From Phycisphaerales bacterium UBA2421 (GTDB lineage: Bacteria > Planctomycetota > Phycisphaerae > Tepidisphaerales > Tepidisphaeraceae), in assembly GCA_002343075.1 (NCBI GenBank), contig DDRH01000056.1:83610-129573 (forward strand): DNA of 45,964 bases, given 5' to 3'. Position 1 is the first letter of the stretch. Each line of letters starts with the position of its first letter. The notes beneath the pieces were generated by a model that saw nothing but the letters and a program-made list of their open reading frames with translations, made no database searches and was not told the origin of the DNA. This document shows, in pieces, positions 34,518 to 41,515 of this stretch. Made by a program: the position numbers and the translations under genes.

Positions 34518-34982
34518 TTAGTTGATTTCAACGAGCATTTCCACCTCAACGGTAGCCCCGAGTGGCAGCGCATTGGTTCCCAGTGCGGCGCGGGCGTGCC
34601 TGCCCTGCTCGCCTAGAATCTGCTGCAACAAGTCGCTGGCTCCATTGGCCACCTGCGGCTGCTGCGTAAATTCATCATCGCATTGGACAAACACGCCGAG
34701 ACGCACGACCCGAACGAGCCTGTTCCAATCGCCGCCCAACTCGTTGCGAACGATTGAAAGGCCGTTGAGAACACACTGCCGGGCCGCGGCCTGCGCCGCT
34801 TCGAGGTTGACCGCCGACGGCACCTTTCCTGTTGCCATCAGTTGCCCTTCCTTCATAGGAAGCTGCCCGCTGACATAGATGAGGTTGCCCGAGCGCACGC
34901 ACGGTACATAGCTCGCGACAGGCTTGGGGGGAGCGGGCCAGACGAGTTGCAATTCGGCGAGTTTCTGATCGATCGGGTGCAT
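34518..34982 (-). CDS. ridA: RidA family enamine/imine deaminase
   Basis: The product is 154 residues from the ATG at 34982, preceded by AAAGGAACAGAT. It hydrolyses reactive 2-aminoacrylate and 2-aminocrotonate released by PLP-dependent dehydratases. The fold is recognised from YVPCVRSGNLIYVSGQLPM, NLEAAQAAARQCVLNGLSIV and the C-terminal GTNALPLGATVEVEMLVEI. The Arg of the usual R-x-A-(V/L) segment is seen in RHARAALGTNALP. This is the longer RidA subgroup (about 150 residues against 128 in the classical one). It starts 32 bp after the ilvA stop. That pairing fits its role, since IlvA generates the enamine that RidA clears. Confidence 0.93.
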   Translation of the reverse strand: MHPIDQKLAELQLVWPAPPKPVASYVPCVRSGNLIYVSGQLPMKEGQLMATGKVPSAVNLEAAQAAARQCVLNGLSIVRNELGGDWNRLVRVVRLGVFVQCDDEFTQQPQVANGASDLLQQILGEQGRHARAALGTNALPLGATVEVEMLVEIN

Positions 34983-35014
34983 ATCTGTTCCTTTGCTCGG
35001 TAAATACAGTGTGG

Positions 35015-36253
35015 CTACTCTCTCACCACAAACCCCGCTTCGCGAAGCGTGGTATACAGTTGTTGTAGATGCTCGCGGTCGGCAGTCTCGACCGTGCATT
35101 GCACATTCACATGAGCAATGCTGGGGCCGGAAAACTCCCGATCATGCGTGACCTGCTTGATACTCGCCCCAGCGCTACTCACAATCTGTGCAAACGCAGC
35201 CAGCCCACCCGGCCGATCGCTGATGGTGGCAGTAAATCTTGCCAGACGGCCGTCGGTGGCCAGACCTTTTTCAATCACGCGACCGAGCACCACTGGATCG
35301 ATGTTCCCGCCGCAGAGCGTGAGCACGACCGTTTTGCCGCGCAGTTGTGGGAACCGGCCACTCATTAGCGCCGCCAGCGGGGCAGCAGCGGCGCCTTCCA
35401 CGACTGCTTTCTCAAGTTCCACCAGTCTTAGCACGGCAAGCGAAAGTTGCTCTTCCGACGCAAGTATGACCTCGTCGGCATGCCGCCGGATCAAATCAAA
35501 TGGCAGCCGGCCCACGCGGCCCACCGCCAAGCCGTCGGCAAGCGTAGGACACGGCGCGACGTCGCAAGGCCCTCCAGCCTTTACCGCAGAGGTGAAGCTT
35601 GGCATGTTCGCCGCCTCGACACCATACACCGCCACCGCGGGCTTCATCGTCTTCACGGCCAGCGCGATGCCCGCCAGCAATCCCCCGCCGCCCACAGGTG
35701 CAATAATGGCCTCCACGCCCGGCACCTGCTCCATGATCTCCAGCCCCGCCGTCCCTTGTCCGGCGACAATCTGTGGATTATCAAAGCCGTGGATGTAAGT
35801 GAGACTCTCACTGTCGGCCAGCGACAGGGCATGCTCCCGCGCTTCCAGAAAGCTGTCGCCATGTAGGATAACTTTCGCCCCAAGCCGCCGACACGTGGAC
35901 GATTTGATGATCGGCGCGAATCGAGGCATGACCACCGTCACCGGAATGTGCAGAAGCTGCCCGTGATACGCCAGGCCCAGAGCGTGGTTACCCGCGCTCT
36001 GAGTCACAACGCCCTGCGTCCGCTGGGCTTCTGTGAGCTGTAGCAGCGCATTTCGCGCGCCACGCTCCTTGAAACTGCCCGTTCGCTGAAGATAGTCGAG
36101 CTTGCAAAAGACGCGTGAGCCAGTCAGTTCTGAAAGCGGAATGGATTCCGGGCAGGGCGTGACCGCCACGCCGCCGGCAATCCGCTGGCGGGCAGTGACG
36201 ATATCCGCGAGCGACACTTGGCTGGCGGCGTTGGCAGAGTTGCTTGCGTCCAT
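35015..36253 (-). CDS. ilvA: Threonine ammonia-lyase with one ACT domain
   Basis: The product is 412 residues from the ATG at 36253. It deaminates threonine to 2-oxobutanoate with PLP. The PLP lysine is in RTGSFKERGARNAL, the substrate loop is QSAGNHALG, and the phosphate-binding glycine loop is GGGGLLAGIA. A C-terminal regulatory domain of about 75 residues (RFTATISDRPGGLAAFAQIV onward) is a single ACT unit, as in the shorter, often catabolic, form rather than the two-ACT biosynthetic form. It lies 19 bp after the NUDIX gene and 32 bp before ridA in one operon. The start is supported by family length; an in-frame TTG 12 codons earlier is unlikely. Confidence 0.94.
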   Translation of the reverse strand: MDASNSANAASQVSLADIVTARQRIAGGVAVTPCPESIPLSELTGSRVFCKLDYLQRTGSFKERGARNALLQLTEAQRTQGVVTQSAGNHALGLAYHGQLLHIPVTVVMPRFAPIIKSSTCRRLGAKVILHGDSFLEAREHALSLADSESLTYIHGFDNPQIVAGQGTAGLEIMEQVPGVEAIIAPVGGGGLLAGIALAVKTMKPAVAVYGVEAANMPSFTSAVKAGGPCDVAPCPTLADGLAVGRVGRLPFDLIRRHADEVILASEEQLSLAVLRLVELEKAVVEGAAAAPLAALMSGRFPQLRGKTVVLTLCGGNIDPVVLGRVIEKGLATDGRLARFTATISDRPGGLAAFAQIVSSAGASIKQVTHDREFSGPSIAHVNVQCTVETADREHLQQLYTTLREAGFVVRE

Positions 36254-36272
36254 TATCTCGGAACCGATTCTA

Positions 36273-36746
36273 CTAAAGCGGAAGGTCAATTCGCAAGAAA
36301 CGCCGCACCGGCGAGTCGGTGGGAAGAATTTCGTTCACAATTTCGTCGATCGCGGCGCGGTCGGTGGGCCAGAGCCACGCTCCGTTGCTTCGGTCCCGCC
36401 GGACCCATCGATAATCCGTGTGTTCCATGTTGAGCGCAACGCTAACGTCGTGCGGCACCATGGCGCAAAAGCCTGGCACCACATAAGTTGTGTCATTATG
36501 CGGGGTGTAGAACGACCGCGCCGTGGGCAATCGATAGAACTCAGCCGCGGAGATGCCCGCTTCCTCGCGCAGTTCACGAAGCGCCGCCATCGGGGCAGTT
36601 TCGCCGGGTTCAACCGAGCCATAGACAGTTGACCAGGTGCCCGCCATATACACGCCTTCGCGCCGCCGAAGCTGCAAGAAATCATGCGATTTCCCCGCCG
36701 CCGGGCGAACAACATAGACTGCGATGATAAGATTGCTCAGAGGCAT
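36273..36746 (-). CDS. NUDIX hydrolase
   Basis: The product is 157 residues. It hydrolyses a nucleoside diphosphate linked to another moiety, with Mg2+. The Nudix box is complete: G-SVEPG-E-TAPMAAL-RELREEAGI, giving the GX5EX7REUXEEXGU pattern with both catalytic Glu pairs. The rest (YMAGTWSTVYGSVEPGE, TTYVVPGFCAMVP, HTDYRWV) resembles dihydroneopterin triphosphate-like and general housekeeping Nudix proteins. Substrate cannot be told from the box. Its position among phhB and aroB makes a pterin or folate-related nucleotide conceivable, but this is speculation. It starts two bases after the dprA stop, so it is translated with the operon. Confidence 0.92.
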   Translation of the reverse strand: MPLSNLIIAVYVVRPAAGKSHDFLQLRRREGVYMAGTWSTVYGSVEPGETAPMAALRELREEAGISAAEFYRLPTARSFYTPHNDTTYVVPGFCAMVPHDVSVALNMEHTDYRWVRRDRSNGAWLWPTDRAAIDEIVNEILPTDSPVRRFLRIDLPL

Positions 36747-36748
36747 GG

Positions 36749-37921
36749 TTATCGCTTTGAGAATCGTGTCGCATCCACCTTGCGAATCAGCCCTTTCAGC
36801 GTCATCAGCGTCAGTTCCTGCATCACCACCTGCGCCGCAAGACCGGTTTCGTTAATGATCGCATCGGCGTCCAACTCTGCACCATCGACAGCCCCGAGAA
36901 TCCGCTGCCGTGCGTTGCTTAGTTCAGTCTTGGGCGAAGTGACCGCAGCGCGCACTGCCGCATCTACTTCAATGCCGGGACGGTCGGCTTCGGATTCCGC
37001 GTCAAAAAGCGTGGGCTGGGTTGCGCTGACAGGCAGCGGGCTAAGTCCTTCAAGAATATCTTCCAACCGGGTGACCAGCGTCGCGCCATCGCGGATGAGT
37101 TGGTGCGGCCCCGCACTCATGGCGTTATCAACCCGGCCCGGAAGCGCAAAGACGGTACGGCCATGATCATCGACTGCCTGGCGGGCGGTAATGAGCGCCC
37201 CGGATCGCACATCCGCCTCGACGACGAGCACCCCGCGGGACATCCCGCTGATCAGGCGGTTGCGCCGGGGAAAGTTTTCGGCACGCGGTTCAGTGCCCAT
37301 GGGATACTCGCTCACGACGGCGCCGCGACCGTCGCGGGCGATCTCCAGGAAAAGTTGGGCGTTTTCCGGCGGATACGCTACATCAACTCCGCAGCCCAGA
37401 ACCGCGATTGTACGACCATTCAAGGGCTGCAATGCGCCACGATGGGCGGCGGAGTCGATGCCTCGCGCCCCGCCCGACACCACGCACACGCCGGCCCCGG
37501 CGAGCAACGCCCCGAACCGCTCAGCCTGCTCTCGCCCGTAAATGCTGCACTTGCGACTACCAACAATCGCCACCGCGTGTAGATCGCGAGGCTCTAGCGT
37601 GCCCCGCACATACAAAACCAGCGGCGGGTCGGGGATTTCCTTGAGCAACAGCGGGTAGGGCTCGTCCTCCATGCAGAAAATCTGCACGCCCGCAGCCGCA
37701 GCTTTCTCAAGTTCGCGCGCGGCAGCGGAAGCACCGCTACCCAGCGAGTCGGCAATCCCGTTCGCCGCAGCGGTGCCGATACCTTCCACGGTTCGAAGTA
37801 ACGCCACATTCGCCGAGCAGGCAGCCGCAACCGAGCCGGCCTTTTCGATCAGCCGGCGCGCAAGTATCGGCCCGATGCCTTTTGTCAGCGATAGCTGCAA
37901 CCAATGGCGCACGTCGGACAT
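36749..37921 (-). CDS. dprA: DNA-processing protein A (DprA/Smf)
   Basis: The product is 390 residues from the ATG at 37921, eight bases after the aroB stop, with GAGGA upstream. DprA loads RecA onto incoming single-stranded DNA during natural transformation. An N-terminal helix-hairpin-helix/SAM-like region (about 1-80) precedes the Rossmann-type domain with VAIVGSRKCSIYGREQA, the VVSGGARGIDSAAHRGAL motif, AVLGCGVDVAYPPEN and FPRRNRLISGMSRGVLVVEA. A C-terminal winged-helix-like part (ARQRILGAVDGAELDADAII) ends the protein. It is widely conserved also in bacteria not known to be transformable, so competence is not implied. Confidence 0.95.
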   Translation of the reverse strand: MSDVRHWLQLSLTKGIGPILARRLIEKAGSVAAACSANVALLRTVEGIGTAAANGIADSLGSGASAAARELEKAAAAGVQIFCMEDEPYPLLLKEIPDPPLVLYVRGTLEPRDLHAVAIVGSRKCSIYGREQAERFGALLAGAGVCVVSGGARGIDSAAHRGALQPLNGRTIAVLGCGVDVAYPPENAQLFLEIARDGRGAVVSEYPMGTEPRAENFPRRNRLISGMSRGVLVVEADVRSGALITARQAVDDHGRTVFALPGRVDNAMSAGPHQLIRDGATLVTRLEDILEGLSPLPVSATQPTLFDAESEADRPGIEVDAAVRAAVTSPKTELSNARQRILGAVDGAELDADAIINETGLAAQVVMQELTLMTLKGLIRKVDATRFSKR

Positions 37922-37928
37922 GTCATCC

Positions 37929-39014
37929 TCATTCGCTTCGCAGGCTGTTGATGGCTTCAAGAATCAGGTCGCGCGAGACATCCTCCCGCACCGTCGCGGC
38001 GCCCAGGCCCTGGGGAATGACAATCTTGAGGCCGCCGCCGCTCGCCTTTTTGTCGTGAAGCATGGCGCTGTAGAGCACGGTCTCATCAAGATCAAGCCCG
38101 GTTGTGGGCAGTCCCGCCCGGCCAAGCAGAGCTACAATTCGCCGGCGGTCGGCTTCGTCCAGCGCGCCGAGCCTTGCCGCGACGTGCGCCGCGGCGCAGA
38201 TTCCCAGGGACACTGCCTCTCCGTGCGCGTACTCATGTTGGCTGACGGTTTCAATCGCGTGTCCAAAGGTGTGCCCGAGATTCAGATGGGCGCGCTCGCC
38301 GCGCTCAAAAACGTCGGATTGAACCACGCGCGCCTTGGTCGCCACATTTCTCCCGATGAATGTCGTCAGGTAATCAATATCGCGATCCAGCAGGCGCGGC
38401 AGATTCTCTTCAAGCTCGGCAAGAAGCGGCGCGTCTCGGATGATTGCGTGTTTAATGCACTCGGCAAGGCCGTTGCAAAACTCTCTTTGCGGCAGCGAAC
38501 GGAGCACAGTCGGATCGCAGTAAACCACCTCGGGCTGCTTGAACGCGCCCACCATGTTCTTGAACGACCCATGATTCACCCCGACCTTCCCGCCGACGGA
38601 TGAATCGACCATGGCAAGCAAGGTGGTCGGGATTTGCACCAGCGGCACGCCGCGCAGGACAGTCGCCGCGACAAAGCCGGCAAGGTCGCCCGTCACCCCC
38701 CCGCCAAGCGCAATGATGGGTGTGCCGCGGTCGATCCGTGCGTTGAGAAAGACGTCGTAAGCCTCCCGCACGCGGTCGAGCGATTTGTTCCCTTCACCGC
38801 TTGGCAAAACATATCGATAAAACGAAAATCGAGGCGGAAACGACGCCTCGACGACCGGCCACACACTCGTTTCAATCGAACGATCAAGCACCACCCCCAC
38901 ACCGCGGCAGCCAAGCCGGGAGACCAAATCGCCACCCACGCGCGCGAGCAGACCCGGTTCGACCACGACGTCATACGGCGCGTCGCCCACCTTCACATTG
39001 ACAATCTCAGCCAT
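37929..39014 (-). CDS. aroB: 3-dehydroquinate synthase
   Basis: The product is 361 residues from the ATG at 39014; a GTG directly before it is an alternative. It converts DAHP to 3-dehydroquinate in the shikimate pathway with NAD and a divalent metal. Visible motifs are the NAD site IIALGGGVTGDLAGFVAATVLRG, PTTLLAMVDSSVGGKVGVN, and metal-binding His residues in LNLGHTFGHAIE and HGEAVSLG. Length and motif order are typical. It stands between phhB (48 bp upstream) and dprA (overlapping region) in the six-gene minus-strand operon. Confidence 0.96.
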   Translation of the reverse strand: MAEIVNVKVGDAPYDVVVEPGLLARVGGDLVSRLGCRGVGVVLDRSIETSVWPVVEASFPPRFSFYRYVLPSGEGNKSLDRVREAYDVFLNARIDRGTPIIALGGGVTGDLAGFVAATVLRGVPLVQIPTTLLAMVDSSVGGKVGVNHGSFKNMVGAFKQPEVVYCDPTVLRSLPQREFCNGLAECIKHAIIRDAPLLAELEENLPRLLDRDIDYLTTFIGRNVATKARVVQSDVFERGERAHLNLGHTFGHAIETVSQHEYAHGEAVSLGICAAAHVAARLGALDEADRRRIVALLGRAGLPTTGLDLDETVLYSAMLHDKKASGGGLKIVIPQGLGAATVREDVSRDLILEAINSLRSE

Positions 39015-39062
39015 CACGCGACATTGTACGGATTCCCCCGCCGCCCGCGACGAGGGAAGACT

Positions 39063-39389
39063 TTAGGTAAACAGCGCCTCAACCCTCGCGGCACAGATAA
39101 AGTCGTTTACACTCAAGCCGTTGACCGTGTGCGTGCTGTAGCTGACAGTGACCTTGCTATAACCCAGATTGATATCAGGGTGATGGTCCTGCCGGTGGCT
39201 GATCCAGACGACTGCATTGGCAAAGGCCCCGGACTCGTAGTGATTTGCGAACGAAAAGGTCTTGGTCAGCTTCCCCCTCTCAACCGCCCAGCCGGGCAAC
39301 CTGGCGAGGTGCTGGCCAACCTCTTCATTCGTGAAGGCCGGGGTGCCTTCGGGGATGTGACCACAGGTTTGTCTCGATAGTTCCATCAT
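39063..39389 (-). CDS. phhB: Pterin-4a-carbinolamine dehydratase
   Basis: The product is 108 residues from the ATG at 39389, chosen because AAAGGAG lies six bases upstream. It dehydrates 4a-hydroxytetrahydropterin, recycling the cofactor of aromatic amino-acid hydroxylases. The catalytic motif HRQDHHPDINLGYSKVTVSYSTH is complete, and the lead-in GWAVERGKLTKTFSF matches the family. No phenylalanine hydroxylase is present in the window. In many bacteria these proteins also act in molybdopterin or folate-related chemistry. It is the first gene of the operon that continues into aroB; 88 bp separate it from the divergent phosphatase gene. Confidence 0.93.
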   Translation of the reverse strand: MMELSRQTCGHIPEGTPAFTNEEVGQHLARLPGWAVERGKLTKTFSFANHYESGAFANAVVWISHRQDHHPDINLGYSKVTVSYSTHTVNGLSVNDFICAARVEALFT

Positions 39390-39477
39390 CGGCTGCTCCT
39401 TTGTCGTCATTGGCGCGCCGCCCATTTGACGAGTGTAGGCGGGTTGCGGGTAGACTGTCGCGTTGCAGAGACCACCC

Positions 39478-40305
39478 ATGCGCTGGATTGTAGGTGACAT
39501 TCACGGCTGCGCGCGCCCACTGGATAGATTGATCCGTGAGGTCAATGCGCGCGACAGCGATGCCTTCTTTTTCTTCGTTGGCGACTATTTCAACCGCGGG
39601 CCCGATAGCCGGGCAGTGCTTGATCGACTGGTTACCCTGAAGAACGCCCGCTTTTGCCGCGGAAATCATGATAACGTCCTTGACCTGCTGCTTAACAAAC
39701 AATGTTATGACGTCCGACTTGACATGATGCACGCGCATCACCTCTTCAATTCTTTTCTGGATGCCGGGCTTGATCGTACCCTGATCAGTTACGGGATCGA
39801 CCTCGCGGAGGTGTATGAGCTCGCGGTCGACTGGAGCTTTACCCGCCTTGACGACCTGCTGGCGGTCGTCCCCGACTCTCACCGCAGGTTTGTTCGCCGG
39901 CTGGAGCCTGTCATAGAGCATGATGACCTGTTCATCATGCACGCACGGCTGCCCCCCGAACAGCCCGACGGGCCCGACCTGCTCGTGGACGTGTTGCAGT
40001 CCAGCCGACCGTTGCGGCACCAGGCGATCTGGGGACGATACAAGCGGTCCGAGATCGAAGGCCCAAAGGCGTGGCGGCGGCGCGGATTTTTCGGGCATAC
40101 GCCTGTTTCATTTTACCAGCACGATCGCGGGGAGCCGGTGCTGCCGATCATTGGCGAGCAAATGGTACTGCTCGACACCGCCATCGCGCTCGGAATGGAC
40201 GGCAGGTTAACCGCCTACTGTGCCGACACCGATCGATACCTGCAGGTGGATCGTCAACTCGACGCGATCGAGCTAAGTTCCGGGCAGGTGTTGCGACATG
40301 CCTGA
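39478..40305 (+). CDS. PPP-type metallophosphoesterase with altered motif
   Basis: The product is 275 residues from the ATG at 39478. It is a calcineurin-like phosphatase of the bacterial serine/threonine phosphatase type. The metal-binding blocks are GDIHG (6-10), GDYFNRGPDS where the family has GDxVDRGPDS, and GNHDN where PPP enzymes usually have GNHE. Later blocks MHARLPPEQPDG and FFGHTPVSF supply the remaining His residues. The Asp-to-Asn change at the DRG position and GNHD instead of GNHE are unusual for PPP phosphatases and may shift specificity, for example toward dinucleoside polyphosphates as in ApaH-like relatives. Its stop overlaps the trmL start by eight bases, so the two are translationally coupled. 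Confidence 0.85.
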   Translation: MRWIVGDIHGCARPLDRLIREVNARDSDAFFFFVGDYFNRGPDSRAVLDRLVTLKNARFCRGNHDNVLDLLLNKQCYDVRLDMMHAHHLFNSFLDAGLDRTLISYGIDLAEVYELAVDWSFTRLDDLLAVVPDSHRRFVRRLEPVIEHDDLFIMHARLPPEQPDGPDLLVDVLQSSRPLRHQAIWGRYKRSEIEGPKAWRRRGFFGHTPVSFYQHDRGEPVLPIIGEQMVLLDTAIALGMDGRLTAYCADTDRYLQVDRQLDAIELSSGQVLRHA

Positions 40306-40774
40306 CCTTGCACCACACGGCATTGAAGTGGCGCTCGTCCACCCACAAATCGCACCAAACACTGGCAACGTCGCCCGGCTCTGCGTGGCGACCGGCACCC
40401 CTCTGCACTTGGTCAAACCGCTCGGCTTTCAACTCGACGACCGGCAGATCCGCCGAAGTGCCATGGACTACTGGCCGCGGTTGAGATTGACGCTTCATGA
40501 CGATTTGAGCACTTTTCGGGAGGCGATGGCCGCCCGGCGGATCTGGTTGTTTGACTCGTCTGGAGCAGTTGGGCTTTGGAATGCCCAGTTTTTGAACGGC
40601 GACGTCCTGGTTTTCGGCAGTGAGACCGCCGGCCTTCCCTCAGCGTGGCTCTCGGCCGAGACCGAACGGGTGATCCGCATACCTCAAGTGCCGGGCGAGC
40701 GATGTCTGAATCTCGCAACCTCAGTTGGCATAGCCACTTACGACGCAATCCGACGCGTGCAAGTCGCAGAATGA
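40298..40774 (+). CDS. trmL: tRNA (cytidine/uridine-34-2'-O)-methyltransferase TrmL
   Basis: The product is 158 residues, standard for this SPOUT enzyme. It methylates the ribose of the wobble base in certain leucine tRNAs using SAM. The N-terminal VALVHPQIAPNTGNVARLC is a strong signature, with the trefoil-knot SAM site in VLVFGSETAGLP and IPQVPGERCLNLATSVGIATYDA. It overlaps the phosphatase gene by eight bases. Downstream there is a 210-bp gap with several hairpins. Confidence 0.95.
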   Translation: MPDLAPHGIEVALVHPQIAPNTGNVARLCVATGTPLHLVKPLGFQLDDRQIRRSAMDYWPRLRLTLHDDLSTFREAMAARRIWLFDSSGAVGLWNAQFLNGDVLVFGSETAGLPSAWLSAETERVIRIPQVPGERCLNLATSVGIATYDAIRRVQVAE

Positions 40775-40815
40775 GGGCAACCCCGATTGGCTAACTGTCC
40801 CATCTGCTCACAATT

Positions 40816-40957
40816 CTGCCTGTTGTCGGCAGGCGACTGTTCGCCCGTGTTCGGGCATGGCACGCCATTTGTTAGACCGGCCCTCGGACGAAGTGCGTCC
40901 GAACCGCTGGCGCAACCGTAAGTTCGCCAAGGTGGACGAGACGGCCGAGTGATCGGC
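40816..40957 (+). promoter_or_regulatory. Hairpin-rich leader upstream of the small exported protein
   Basis: Five stem-loops follow one another: CTGCC/GGCAG (40816-40832), GCCCG/CGGGC (40843-40856), CGGACG/CGTCCG (40885-40901), GGCG-AAC/GTT-CGCC with two bulges (40909-40928), and GCCGA-GTGA-TCGGC (40944-40957) with a GNRA-type loop. They end about 10 bases before a GAGGAGG stretch and the ATG at 40985. It could be a structured regulatory RNA or a trmL terminator plus leader. I could not match it to a known riboswitch class. Confidence 0.4.
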
Positions 40958-40984
40958 GGGAGCGAGGAGGAGAGAGAAGCACCG

Positions 40985-41452
40985 ATGTTGTATTGCACTC
41001 GCCAATGGCGAAGTGGCTGGCTTTGGGTCTTAGCCTTTGTGGCTACCACCACCGCAACCAATGCCGCGTTTACCTCGCTGGCAAACGACAATCTCATGGA
41101 AGACTCCCCACTGTCGACTTTGACGCTGTTGCCCGCAGCTGACTCCGCACTTGCATTGACTCCATTCCCGCAGGTCGCTGGACCGAGCTTTGCGACGGTG
41201 GCGGCGGCAGCCACCTCACCCGTCACGGCGGAGGGGATTGTTGCCGGATCGGCCGGTCAAGCATGGCTGGCCCCCGTGTCGAGTGACTTCGGTCTGCACT
41301 ATCGGTCGTCAGCAACTCCGACTCCCCCGGCAGTGGATGCCCGGCGGACGGCGGTGTCTGTTCCGCTCCCCGCGCTCGGAATCGCCCAGCTTATCCTCTT
41401 TGCGGGCACTGCAGCGTTGTTTGGGAAGCGCATTTCGGGGCTTCGGCGCTGA
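40985..41452 (+). CDS. Small exported protein with PEP-CTERM-like C-terminus
   Basis: The product is 155 residues from the ATG at 40985, preceded by AGGAGG and GGAGAG; an in-frame GTG at 40949 would start within a hairpin. The N-terminus has a signal-peptide-like segment (WLWVLAFVATTTATNAAF). The middle is Ala/Ser/Thr/Pro-rich. The C-terminus VPLPALGIAQLILFAGTAALFGKRISGLRR shows a VPLP motif, one hydrophobic helix and an Arg-rich end, the layout of PEP-CTERM sorting signals recognised by exosortases, though with VPLP rather than VPEP. No exosortase is in the window. Function unknown. Confidence 0.6.
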   Translation: MLYCTRQWRSGWLWVLAFVATTTATNAAFTSLANDNLMEDSPLSTLTLLPAADSALALTPFPQVAGPSFATVAAAATSPVTAEGIVAGSAGQAWLAPVSSDFGLHYRSSATPTPPAVDARRTAVSVPLPALGIAQLILFAGTAALFGKRISGLRR

Positions 41453-41515
41453 TCCAACCGGGTAACCCGAGCAGAATTTGCCGCGACGCGTTCCATTCGG
41501 ATAATTGTGATCCTT

